From assembly GCA_030749275.1 (NCBI GenBank), contig JASMKJ010000546.1, positions 1-9,749 of the forward strand: a DNA stretch of 9,749 nucleotides. Reading direction: 5' to 3'. How positions within the stretch are numbered: the stretch's first letter is position 1; each line of letters opens with the position of its first letter. The notes beneath the pieces are model-generated. The model was not told the origin of the DNA, did not search any database, and worked only from the letters and a program-made list of their open reading frames with translations. Shown here piece after piece: positions 1-6,324 of this stretch. The DNA is from Acidimicrobiales bacterium (GTDB taxonomy: Bacteria > Actinomycetota > Acidimicrobiia > Acidimicrobiales > Poriferisodalaceae). The translations under genes were made by a program, and so were the position numbers.

Positions 1-955
1 AGCATTCGTAAATGTTGGGGCATCCGGCTTCTTCGCACACTGTGGTTAGTTCGAGGTTGCGCAATGTTGAGCGCACTCGTCGGTACCCGTCGTTGAGGTC
101 GACACGGGTTCTCATCCACTCAGGTTTTCGCTCTGTGATCGATAGTCCCTCTGAGAGACCTACTTCGTCGAGCCTTCGTTGTCGTCCTTTAGTCGGTTTA
201 CGGTCTCGTAAAAGGACTACCACTTCGCCTCTTTGGGTGGTCGTTTCGCTGTCGGGCGGTTGAAACGTGTCCACCTTCTTTGTGCGCTGCGGAAATGCAG
301 TTACTGCTATATCGGAGCCTTCGTTTCCCCAGGTCTCAATCGCTCTGGCCGATATTTTCTCGACGACTTCGCGCATGGACGCATGTATGCCTTCGTTTCG
401 TAAATTGGTTACTGACAAATCCTGGATGCCGCATGGCACTATGTGGTCAAACCACGACAAGTCAGTGGTGACGTTCAGAGCGAAGCCGTGCATGGTCCGA
501 CCTCGACTCAATCGCACCCCGATTGCTGCAATTTTCTTTGGCTCTTTGCTGGCGGGGGCGATCCAGACCCCCGGGTATCGGCTCATTCGGCCGCAGTTCT
601 TGAGCCCTAGGTCGTTGAGTGCGTCGATAAGAACTTGTTCGACCTGATGAACGTAGGCCTTGGTCTCAGCAAGTCCGCCTCCTCTCCGACCGGGTAGCGA
701 CAACACTGGATAGCCAGTGAGCTGTCCTGGTCCGTGGTAGGTGATGTCGCCGCCACGGTTGGTCGACTGATATGTGGCTCCCACTGTTGATGGGTCGATG
801 AGAAGGTTCGACAGGTCAGTATTGGGGCCACCGGTAAAGACGTGTTGGTGTTCCAACAAGAGGAGGTGGTCGTCTTGGCTGGATTCGAAAAGTCGTTGCT
901 GGAGGTCGCGTGCTTCTTGATAATCAACGCGACCCAACCATCGGACTCGAAGCAT
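1..955 (-). CDS. lipB/lipA: LipB-LipA fusion: octanoyltransferase joined to lipoyl synthase (3' end outside window)
   Basis: One uninterrupted frame of 318 codons runs from ATG (955-953) to the window edge. I read every codon and found no stop. Residues about 1-215 are LipB, which moves octanoyl from acyl carrier protein to lipoyl-domain lysines. Visible motifs are RGGDITYHGPGQ (67-78), the catalytic lysine K141 in KKIAAIGVR, and the thioester cysteine C175 in IVPCG. After a polar linker of about 30-50 residues the chain becomes LipA, the radical-SAM enzyme that inserts the two sulfurs. KPEW (277-280) leads to CEEAGCPNIYEC, whose C307, C312 and C318 form the CX4CX5C motif of the auxiliary iron-sulfur cluster. 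The radical-SAM CX3CX2C motif would lie off the window. A TAA directly precedes the ATG, so this start is the upstream limit; AAAAGG at 972-967 could be its ribosome site. The gene follows lpd by 52 bases and is probably co-transcribed. The fusion itself is seen directly. Confidence 0.93.
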   Translation of the reverse strand, partial: MLRVRWLGRVDYQEARDLQQRLFESSQDDHLLLLEHQHVFTGGPNTDLSNLLIDPSTVGATYQSTNRGGDITYHGPGQLTGYPVLSLPGRRGGGLAETKAYVHQVEQVLIDALNDLGLKNCGRMSRYPGVWIAPASKEPKKIAAIGVRLSRGRTMHGFALNVTTDLSWFDHIVPCGIQDLSVTNLRNEGIHASMREVVEKISARAIETWGNEGSDIAVTAFPQRTKKVDTFQPPDSETTTQRGEVVVLLRDRKPTKGRQRRLDEVGLSEGLSITERKPEWMRTRVDLNDGYRRVRSTLRNLELTTVCEEAGCPNIYEC

Positions 956-1007
956 TTAGCTTGGGACCTTTTCATGATTGACAGCTGAGCTCATCGGAAA
1001 CTGAGCT

Positions 1008-2411
1008 TCATCCGTGGAGGGTCCGACCTGCCATCTCCAGGACCGCTTCACCGAAGAGCTCCGAGAGCGTGGGGTGGGGCTGGATGAATTCGGCAATTTC
1101 ATCGATCTCGATTTCCCAGTTGACGGCTAAATAACCTTGGCTTAGCTGCTCTGTGGCTCGGGGACCGATGAGATGGACTCCTAGTAGCTGACCTGCCGTT
1201 CCATCCGAGCGGCGCTCGGCGACGAGTTTGACGATACCTTCAGTTTCGTTGTGAATTAGCGCTCGTGCATTTCCAGCGAATCGGTGTTGTGTTGTGACAA
1301 CGTCATATCCGGCATGAGTTGCTTGCTCTTCGGTCATGCCCGCATAGGCGATTTCGGGATGACAGTAGATTGCCCACGCAACCCTCGAATAATTGGTGGG
1401 TTTCGGATTTTCCCCCAATATGTCGCGAACGGCCACCATGGCTTCGGCGAATCCGACATGCGCTAACTGGGGCGTCGAAATCACATCTCCTATGGCGTAA
1501 ACACCTTCGCAGTTGGTTCGACAGAGTTCGTCAACCACCACGAATCCGTCGTCGTCGACTTTTATTGGAGTATCCGCTAACCCCAGGTGGTCGGTATAGG
1601 GTCTTCTCCCAACACAGACGATGACTTTTTCGACATCTAGTTCCCTCTCATCGTTCAGGTGAACGATGGTCCCGTCTGGGTGCGGACTGTGCCCGTCCGC
1701 CGAAACGCCTGTAATCACATCGATGCCTCTCTTTTTGAAGGAGCGCTCTAGAGATTTCGCGATGTCGATGTCGGTTCCGGGAACCAGTCCTTCGGTTGCT
1801 TCCAAAATGGTGACCTGTGTTCCCAAGTCGGAGAGCATGGAGGCAAATTCACAACCAATGGCTCCTCCGCCAATGATGGCGGCACTGGTGGGCAGGCTTT
1901 TAAGTTCTAGTAATTCGTCAGATGCCAAAATGGTGTTGCCGTCGATGTCGAAACCCGGAAGGGCTTTGGGTTGGGAACCGGCGGCTACCACGACAAAGTT
2001 GCCGGTCAACAGTTGTTTAGTTCCGTCGTTGAAAGTGACTTCAACATTTCGATCACCGACCAATTTGCCGGTTGCCTCGAACACGTTGATGTCTTTGCTC
2101 CCTACTAGATGGGTTATCCCTTTGAATAGTCGGTCAACGACGGCCTGTTTTCGGTCTTGGGCTGCGGAAAAGTCGACGATTGGTTCATTGGTGTTGATCC
2201 CAAATTCTCCGGCTTGTGTAACCGTGCGGTGGACTGCTGCTGTCTCTAAGAGTTCCTTAGCAGGTATGCATCCTCGATGAAGGCAAGTGCCACCAATACG
2301 GTCCCGTTCGATCAGGGCAACGTTGAGGTCCGATGCCACTGCGGTAAAAGCTGCGGCGTAGCCGGCGGGTCCTCCCCCGATGACAACTAGATCAAAGTCG
2401 TTGGAAGTCAT
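1008..2411 (-). CDS. lpdA: Dihydrolipoamide dehydrogenase (E3)
   Basis: This is the flavoprotein disulfide reductase that reoxidises dihydrolipoyl groups of 2-oxoacid dehydrogenase complexes and the glycine cleavage system, passing electrons to NAD+ in the cytoplasm. The 467 residues match the family length. In order: an FAD-binding GGGPAG loop at 12-17; the redox disulfide C43/C48 in GGTCLHRGCIPAK; an NAD-binding GGGAIG loop at 181-186; a second FAD motif, YAIGD, at 305-309; and the C-terminal interface domain with HPTLSE at 446-451, which supplies the catalytic His-Glu pair. Q444 sits where many homologues have His, a minor difference. ATG (2411-2409) has AGGA ten bases upstream. The lipB-lipA fusion follows in the same direction, which supports the lipoyl assignment over other reductases of this fold. 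Confidence 0.95.
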   Translation of the reverse strand: MTSNDFDLVVIGGGPAGYAAAFTAVASDLNVALIERDRIGGTCLHRGCIPAKELLETAAVHRTVTQAGEFGINTNEPIVDFSAAQDRKQAVVDRLFKGITHLVGSKDINVFEATGKLVGDRNVEVTFNDGTKQLLTGNFVVVAAGSQPKALPGFDIDGNTILASDELLELKSLPTSAAIIGGGAIGCEFASMLSDLGTQVTILEATEGLVPGTDIDIAKSLERSFKKRGIDVITGVSADGHSPHPDGTIVHLNDERELDVEKVIVCVGRRPYTDHLGLADTPIKVDDDGFVVVDELCRTNCEGVYAIGDVISTPQLAHVGFAEAMVAVRDILGENPKPTNYSRVAWAIYCHPEIAYAGMTEEQATHAGYDVVTTQHRFAGNARALIHNETEGIVKLVAERRSDGTAGQLLGVHLIGPRATEQLSQGYLAVNWEIEIDEIAEFIQPHPTLSELFGEAVLEMAGRTLHG

Positions 2412-2466
2412 TCTGGGCTCATCCTAACGGACGCAGTATTAAGTGTTGATGGGATTATGGAAGTAG

Positions 2467-2556
2467 CTAAACAGCGATGAGTACTTGCGCGGCGAACGCG
2501 ATCAGTATGACGAGGCCGGTTACCAATGCTGCGATGATCAGTGCTCTTGTGCTCAC
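2467..2556 (-). CDS. Possible single-span membrane micropeptide
   Basis: A short frame of 29 residues from GTG (2556-2554) consists of a few polar residues and then one hydrophobic stretch, ALIIAALVTGLVILIAFAAQ, ending just before TAG. The same frame stays open upstream to 2703, but that longer version has a basic, low-complexity start and would overlap the divergent selenoprotein gene by about 97 bases. I therefore prefer the short form. It lies upstream of lpd on the same strand with a gap of 55 bases. No ribosome site is convincing and I know no family for it. It could be a real membrane peptide or a chance hydrophobic frame. Confidence 0.25.
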   Translation of the reverse strand: MSTRALIIAALVTGLVILIAFAAQVLIAV

Positions 2557-2593
2557 TTGATCTGAATCTAGCGTCCGACGACGTTCAGACCCA

Positions 2594-2599
2594 TAGCCT
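2594..2599 (+). promoter_or_regulatory. Possible -10 element for leaderless selenoprotein gene
   Basis: TAGCCT fits the actinobacterial TANNNT -10 pattern and lies seven bases before the GTG at 2607. No ribosome site is seen there, so transcription could begin at the start codon. The predicted -35 position (GCGTCC) does not resemble TTGACA, so this is weak. Confidence 0.25.
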
Positions 2600-2606
2600 T
2601 TGACCT

Positions 2607-3164
2607 GTGGGATCGAGATTAAGACAGCGCTCAATCGTTTTGGTGTTTGTTCTTCTGCTTTCTTGTGATGCCGGTGGGACTTTAAAAGGTTCCGTTGGTT
2701 CAAATGTCCCGAGCACTACCGACCCAACAGGGGTAACTGTTGAGAATTCCGTTGCGGCGGAAAAGATTGGTTCAGGAGTGCCGGTGGCGCTCACCGTGTT
2801 GGAGCGTTCCAGTCTTTTCGGGGAATTGTTTGATCCGTTGTCCTTAGCCGGACGCGACGTCCTTTTGTGGTTTTGGGCGCCTTGGTGAGGAGCTTGTAAC
2901 AGTGAGGCAGCGGCGGTCGCCGCTCTAAGTGATCGGAGTGACATAGCTGTTATCGGGTTGCCTGGGCGAGATGATTCCTCGGCTCATTTGGCTTTTGTTG
3001 AACGTCACGACCTAGGTCATCTGGTTCACATCGAAGATATCGACGGAACACTTTGGAGCTATTTCGGAGTTTTTTCTCAGCCGACTTGGATATTCTTTCG
3101 CGCCGACGGCGCTGTGACTCGGGGGCGGGGGGCTTTGTCTGCCCTGTTATTTGAATCCGGTTGA
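2607..3164 (+). CDS. Probable selenoprotein: exported thioredoxin-fold (MPT53/DsbF/TlpA-like) lipoprotein, UGA (2886-2888) read as Sec94
   Basis: Reading through the in-frame TGA gives a 185-residue protein. GTG (2607) follows a stop at 2601 and starts a basic n-region, a hydrophobic core and LLSC (17-20), a lipobox with acylated C20. The thioredoxin fold follows: DVLLWFWAPW, then TGA at codon 94, then GACNSEA. That is the WCxxCNxEA active site of mycobacterial MPT53-like thiol oxidoreductases with TGA at the first Cys and C97 as the partner. After it come DIDGTLWSYFGV and FSQPTWIFFRADG, the family's segment around the cis-proline, ending at TGA 3162-3164. The 91 codons after the internal TGA are intact and family-like. 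A hairpin fitting a bacterial SECIS lies at 2909-2924. The likely role is thiol-disulfide exchange outside the membrane. Alternatives are a nonsense mutation or a base error. TGA ends several neighbours, so a changed genetic code is not the explanation. Sec insertion is inference; the thioredoxin assignment is secure. Confidence 0.82.
2909..2924 (+). promoter_or_regulatory. Candidate bacterial SECIS hairpin
   Basis: AGCGGC pairs perfectly with GCCGCU around a four-base loop, GGUC. The loop begins 26 bases after the in-frame UGA (2886-2888). Known bacterial SECIS elements lie directly downstream of the UGA inside the coding region and have a short stem with G in the first loop positions; the E. 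coli fdhF element also presents GGUC. Skipping C2908 as a bulge, G2907-C2925 and G2906-U2926 could extend the stem. The bases encode an Ala-rich stretch, so some pairing could be coincidental. SelB recognition is inferred. Confidence 0.65.
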
Positions 3165-3187
3165 TCCTTGAGTTGTTGGCCGCCAAC

Positions 3188-3193
3188 TAGCTT
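3188..3193 (+). promoter_or_regulatory. Possible -10 element for leaderless SRPBCC gene
   Basis: TAGCTT matches TANNNT and sits six bases before the ATG at 3200, the same arrangement as upstream of the selenoprotein gene. There is no good Shine-Dalgarno sequence. Alternatively, the gene is simply read from the upstream transcript, since the gap to the previous stop is only 35 bases. Confidence 0.2.
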
Positions 3194-3199
3194 CTAGGT

Positions 3200-3634
3200 A
3201 TGGTTCGTCGTGTCGTCAGTTGTGAACGACTCATATCCGCTGAAGCTTCTGTGATCTTTGATGTGTTGGCGGATCCGTCTCAACACGCGGCAATTGACGG
3301 GTCGAACACCGTTCAAGGCCATATCGGTAAACAAGGGCGCTTATCGCTGGGAAGTACTTTCGCTATGAGGATGCGGTTCGGTGTTCCGTATCGCATCAAG
3401 AGCCGGGTTTTCGAGTTTGAGGAGAACCGGTTAATTGCGTGGGGGCATTTTGGTGGGCACCGGTGGAGGTATGAGTTGCGACCTATCGACGACCGTACGT
3501 TGGTTGAGGAGTCTTTCGATTGGTCTACCTCGCGTGTGCCTTTGCTGATCGAACTGGTCGGCTATCCGCGGCGACATAAGCAGAACATGGAGCGCACGTT
3601 GTTCAGACTTGCTGGCTTGGTCGAGTCAAGTTGA
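3200..3634 (+). CDS. SRPBCC (START-like / polyketide cyclase-like) family protein
   Basis: The 144 residues have the outline of the SRPBCC fold, a helix-grip domain that binds lipids or other hydrophobic ligands. The N-terminal strand CERLISAEASVIFDVLADPS is the usual opening, followed by beta strands around MRMRFGVPYRIKSRVFEFEE, a strand-rich middle (LIAWGHFGGHRWRYELRPID) and a C-terminal helix around NMERTLFRLAGL. No signal peptide is seen, so it is probably cytoplasmic. Members of this fold carry out varied reactions or only bind ligands, and nothing here fixes the substrate. The gene lies 35 bases after the selenoprotein gene and 7 bases before the next lipoprotein gene, so the three may share a transcript. 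Confidence 0.75.
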   Translation: MVRRVVSCERLISAEASVIFDVLADPSQHAAIDGSNTVQGHIGKQGRLSLGSTFAMRMRFGVPYRIKSRVFEFEENRLIAWGHFGGHRWRYELRPIDDRTLVEESFDWSTSRVPLLIELVGYPRRHKQNMERTLFRLAGLVESS

Positions 3635-3641
3635 CAGCGAA

Positions 3642-4109
3642 GTGAAATCTTTTTTTTGTCTACTTTTTCTTCTCCTGGCGGGTACGGGATGCGACGTTAG
3701 CGAAGAGTTGTCGTTGGTTGACGATTCAGTTCGAGGCCCATCGGGCGATATAGAAATCGGAGGGCGAGTCGGAGTTCTTCGCTTGTCACCAGGTGATTGT
3801 TTCTTGATCGGCGCTGATGAGATCGAAGCTGTGGACGCCGTCCCTTGCGAACAAGGGCACGGCGCCGAGGTGTTCGCTGTGTTCGATCTAGCGGAAAGTG
3901 ATTGGCCGGGGGCTGTTGCAGTGGCTCAAATAGCGAAAAGTGGTTGCTTGGACCGCTTCCGAAATGCGACGGGCCATAACTTCGATCCGGTACACATGGC
4001 TATCACCGGCTACGCACCGAGCGAACATTCCTGGAGTGACGACAAGCGGGTACTTTGCGTGGTGACCGCTCACGACTTGAGTTTCGTTAAAGGACGGGCA
4101 ACCCGCTAG
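3642..4109 (+). CDS. Septum-formation-domain-like exported protein, probable lipoprotein
   Basis: From GTG (3642) the 155-residue product begins with a hydrophobic signal, FFCLLFLLLAGTGC, where C17 could be lipid-modified. Its lipobox is weak, with Gly at -3. The mature part has the spacing of the actinobacterial septum-formation domain: LSPGDCF (C53), VPCEQGHGAEVF (C69, with H73), GCLDRF (C102) and an APSEHSW...VLC segment ending at C139. The four cysteines probably form two disulfides outside the membrane. That is interesting next to an exported thiol oxidoreductase, although the link is only positional. The frame is open back to a TTG at 3609, but that start would bury the signal peptide and overlap the SRPBCC gene, so I chose the GTG. 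The role in septation is known only loosely for the family. Confidence 0.65.
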   Translation: MKSFFCLLFLLLAGTGCDVSEELSLVDDSVRGPSGDIEIGGRVGVLRLSPGDCFLIGADEIEAVDAVPCEQGHGAEVFAVFDLAESDWPGAVAVAQIAKSGCLDRFRNATGHNFDPVHMAITGYAPSEHSWSDDKRVLCVVTAHDLSFVKGRATR

Positions 4110-4122
4110 TTCTCCACAGGTC

Positions 4123-5127
4123 TTAGTTGGGTTCGATGACCCATACGTCTTCTTCGAATCGTCGCTCGAGTTTTTTTTGTAGCTCTCCTAGCGTCCGATC
4201 TTTGGCATTGCGGACGAGTACGGCTTCATCGGCTAGCCGAATTATTGTGTCATCGCGTCGACCCATGGTTTTTCCGAATTCGTTGCTGGTTTTTGGTGCG
4301 TCATCACTGACAATCGTGACTGATCGGGCCGCGGCCAGAAGTTCGTGGAAACGTTTTTGTGTGGCGTCGGGCCAGCGTTCTTCCATGCCTTCGAATGCGA
4401 GGACCACTGCGTAGGGAACTGCTGCTGCCGCCGCGGCTTCCGCTCCCAGTATTTCGGCTCCTAAGCCAAGGCCGGTTATTACCTGAAGGTCGGGATGCAT
4501 TTCTATTTTCGCTCTGAGTAGATCAATCATTCGTCGTCGCACTGAAAGGGTTGTCGAATTTTCTCCGTAGCCGCCAAGTTCTGGGGGGCGGTGTCCGAAA
4601 ACTGCGATGCTGCGGGCTGTGTCTACGATTTCGTTATCTGCCTTGGCGCGCTCGTCCCCTTGGAGACCTCGGACGATTGCGTCAGTGAAAATTCCCCCTG
4701 ATTGGCTTGCTTGTTGCGCTGCTGCGGTTGTCGCGAGCTGGTCAGCTGCTTCGTTGAGGCGGTGACCCGCGTGACCTTTTACCCACACGAATTCAACATC
4801 GCCTCGAGCGTTGACCAGCTCAATGAACGGCTCCCATAGGTCCCGGTTCGCTACTGGTTCTTTCTTCGAGTTCTTCCAGTCTCGCTTAAGCCATCCTTTC
4901 CACCACTCCTGCACAAAGCAGTTGACTACGTATGTGGAGTCACTGTGAACTCGCAGGGAACCATCAAGAGTTTGCACCGCGGCGCTTGCGGCCATGAGTT
5001 CCATTCGCTGGTTCGTTGTGTGGGGCTCGAAGCCAGATGACCACAGTCCTTGATCAACTACAAACGCCCAACCGCCTGGTCCGGGGTTACCCAGACAGGC
5101 TCCATCGGTGAATACGTCGGTGGTCAT
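4123..5127 (-). CDS. rnhA: Ribonuclease HI fused to a SLOG/YpsA-like domain
   Basis: This protein of 334 residues has two domains. Residues 1-135 are RNase HI, which cuts RNA in RNA-DNA hybrids. The metal-binding acids are D8 (FTDGACLGNPGPGG), E43 (MELMAA), D63 (HSDSTYV) and D129 (NEAADQLA), with H119 in KGHAGH. All catalytic positions are present, as is the tryptophan-rich basic handle (WWKGWLKRDWKNSKK). After a linker of about 35 residues, 173-334 resembles the SLOG Rossmann-like family that includes YpsA (DUF1273). Visible features are FGHRPPELGGYG at 177-188, VITGLGLGAEILGAE at 216-230, and a GRRDDTII segment at 289-296 that precedes ADEAVLV. SLOG domains bind nucleotides or nucleotide-derived ligands in other systems; the ligand here is unknown. 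ATG 5127-5125 starts the RNase H motif directly. The gene diverges from the HhH-GPD gene. Confidence 0.88.
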   Translation of the reverse strand: MTTDVFTDGACLGNPGPGGWAFVVDQGLWSSGFEPHTTNQRMELMAASAAVQTLDGSLRVHSDSTYVVNCFVQEWWKGWLKRDWKNSKKEPVANRDLWEPFIELVNARGDVEFVWVKGHAGHRLNEAADQLATTAAAQQASQSGGIFTDAIVRGLQGDERAKADNEIVDTARSIAVFGHRPPELGGYGENSTTLSVRRRMIDLLRAKIEMHPDLQVITGLGLGAEILGAEAAAAAAVPYAVVLAFEGMEERWPDATQKRFHELLAAARSVTIVSDDAPKTSNEFGKTMGRRDDTIIRLADEAVLVRNAKDRTLGELQKKLERRFEEDVWVIEPN

Positions 5128-5293
5128 TGCACTACTTCATACATTACTGACGTGACTGAAACACGCTCTTGGCATCCACATCCCTTTGACCGGCAAGATT
5201 AGATTTGCGTCGCGGGCTCTGTCGCTTCGAAAAAATGGGCTCATCCTGCGCAAGACCGTCCGTAGGTAATCATGTCCCCCTTCAACACCAATA

Positions 5294-5857
5294 ATGTCTA
5301 GCTCTCTACGTTTCACCGGCAATCAGGATGCAGATGATCTGCTGAACGACAACCCTCTGGCATTGCTAATAGGGATGCTGTTGGACCAGCAATTTCCGAT
5401 TGAACGTGCTTTTCTCGCCCCGTATCTGTTGCAACAACGACTGGGTGTACATCTTGATGCGCGGGATCTGGCCGACATGGCTCCAAGCGCCTTAGTCGAC
5501 TTATTTTCACAAAAACCGGCATTGCATCGATTTCCAAAGGCAATGGCCGAAAGGGCTCATTCATTATGCGTTTTTCTGGTTGAGCACTATGACGGGAACC
5601 CAGACAACGTTTGGGCCGATGTCTCCGAAGCAGAGATTTTGCGCGACAGGTTGCTGGCGTTGCCTGGTTTTGGTGACAAGAAAGTCAAGATTTTTGTCGC
5701 ACTACTAGCGAAAAGATTCGCTGTAGCTCCTCACGGGTGGGAAGTCGTGTGCGGTATGTATTCTGCTCCCGGATTTAATTCAGTAGCGGACCTCGACTCA
5801 CCTGCTGCTCTAGCCCAGCTGAGGAAGCAAAGAAGTGACGCAAGGAGAAAGACATGA
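5294..5857 (+). CDS. HhH-GPD-like protein of the uncharacterised actinobacterial base-excision-repair-like family
   Basis: The 187 residues match my memory of an actinobacterial family usually labelled as an HhH-GPD base excision repair protein. Markers are NPLALLIGMLLDQQ (20-33), the PALHRFPKAMAERA segment (75-88) and a helix-hairpin-helix LPGFGDKK (123-130) followed by VKIFVALLAKRF. Classical family glycosylases such as endonuclease III have a catalytic Asp about 20 residues after the hairpin. Here that stretch reads AVAPHGWEVVCG with no Asp, so ordinary glycosylase chemistry is doubtful. DNA binding through the hairpin is likely. ATG 5294 lacks a clear ribosome site. The stop overlaps the start of the MaoC gene as ATGA, so translation of the two is probably coupled. 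Confidence 0.78.
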   Translation: MSSSLRFTGNQDADDLLNDNPLALLIGMLLDQQFPIERAFLAPYLLQQRLGVHLDARDLADMAPSALVDLFSQKPALHRFPKAMAERAHSLCVFLVEHYDGNPDNVWADVSEAEILRDRLLALPGFGDKKVKIFVALLAKRFAVAPHGWEVVCGMYSAPGFNSVADLDSPAALAQLRKQRSDARRKT

Positions 5858-6324
5858 CATCCGATGTTCCCCTGAAGGATCGTTATTACGAAGATTTCGC
5901 TGTTGGCGAGTCATTTACCTTGGGTAGCGTCGAAATGGTCGAGGATGAGATGATCGCTTTCGCGACCCAATTCGATCCTCAGCGTTTTCATGTCGATAGG
6001 GAAGCGGCAGCTCAAACCATGTACGGGGGCTTGATTGCGTCGGGCTGGCACACAGGTTCGTTGATGATGCGGTTGAGCGCTGAAGGTTTCCTTGGGGAGA
6101 ACTGTCTGGGGGCGGCCGGCGCGTCAGAGTTGTCTTGGCCGGCGCCTGTTCGGGCAGGTGACACCTTGACTTTGCGAATTGAAGTCCTGAGCATGCGAGA
6201 AAGCAACTCAAGGCCTGACTTAGGGTTTTTGGAACTCACCAACGAGTTGATTAATCAGAACAATGAAGTCGTGATTCGAATCCTCCCGACAATGTTGATT
6301 GCGAAGAGGCAGGTATCGGATTAG
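5854..6324 (+). CDS. MaoC-like hot-dog dehydratase
   Basis: This is a 156-residue hot-dog-fold protein of the MaoC / (R)-specific enoyl-CoA hydratase type, which adds water across the double bond of an enoyl thioester. D41 and H46 in FDPQRFHVD have the Asp-x4-His spacing of the catalytic dyad in PhaJ-type hydratases. The helix entry GGLIASGWHTGSLMMRL and the segment ELSWPAPVRAGDTLTLRIEV are typical. No second domain is present, so it probably works as a dimer. AAGGAG at 5842-5847, six bases before the ATG, is a strong ribosome site inside the preceding gene. Substrate length and pathway cannot be read from the sequence. The 3' end runs into the convergent hydrolase gene, with their stop regions sharing 6321-6324. 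Confidence 0.85.
   Translation: MTSDVPLKDRYYEDFAVGESFTLGSVEMVEDEMIAFATQFDPQRFHVDREAAAQTMYGGLIASGWHTGSLMMRLSAEGFLGENCLGAAGASELSWPAPVRAGDTLTLRIEVLSMRESNSRPDLGFLELTNELINQNNEVVIRILPTMLIAKRQVSD

Noticed and set aside
607..975. Minus-strand frame of 122 residues overlapping the LipB start
   Set aside because: It is out of frame with the LipB motifs, which are complete in the neighbouring frame; composition is not protein-like.
1666..2280. Long plus-strand frame of 204 residues
   Set aside because: It lies wholly opposite lpd, whose motifs are complete; this is an antisense shadow.
2886..2888. TGA recoded throughout the genome as Trp or Gly
   Set aside because: TGA is the stop of lpd, the SRPBCC gene, the HhH-GPD gene, the antitoxin and the toxin in this window, so it works as a normal stop.
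3175..3187. GTTGG-CCG-CCAAC hairpin after the selenoprotein gene
   Set aside because: The stem has only five pairs and no T-run follows, so it is not supported as a terminator.
4171..4178. A8 tract in the SLOG half as a programmed frameshift site
   Set aside because: The zero frame continues with family-like sequence to its stop, and no alternative frame adds a recognisable extension.
5137..5322. Minus-strand frame of 61 residues between RNase HI and the HhH-GPD gene
   Set aside because: It overlaps the start of a recognised gene, shows no domain or ribosome site and reads like chance sequence.
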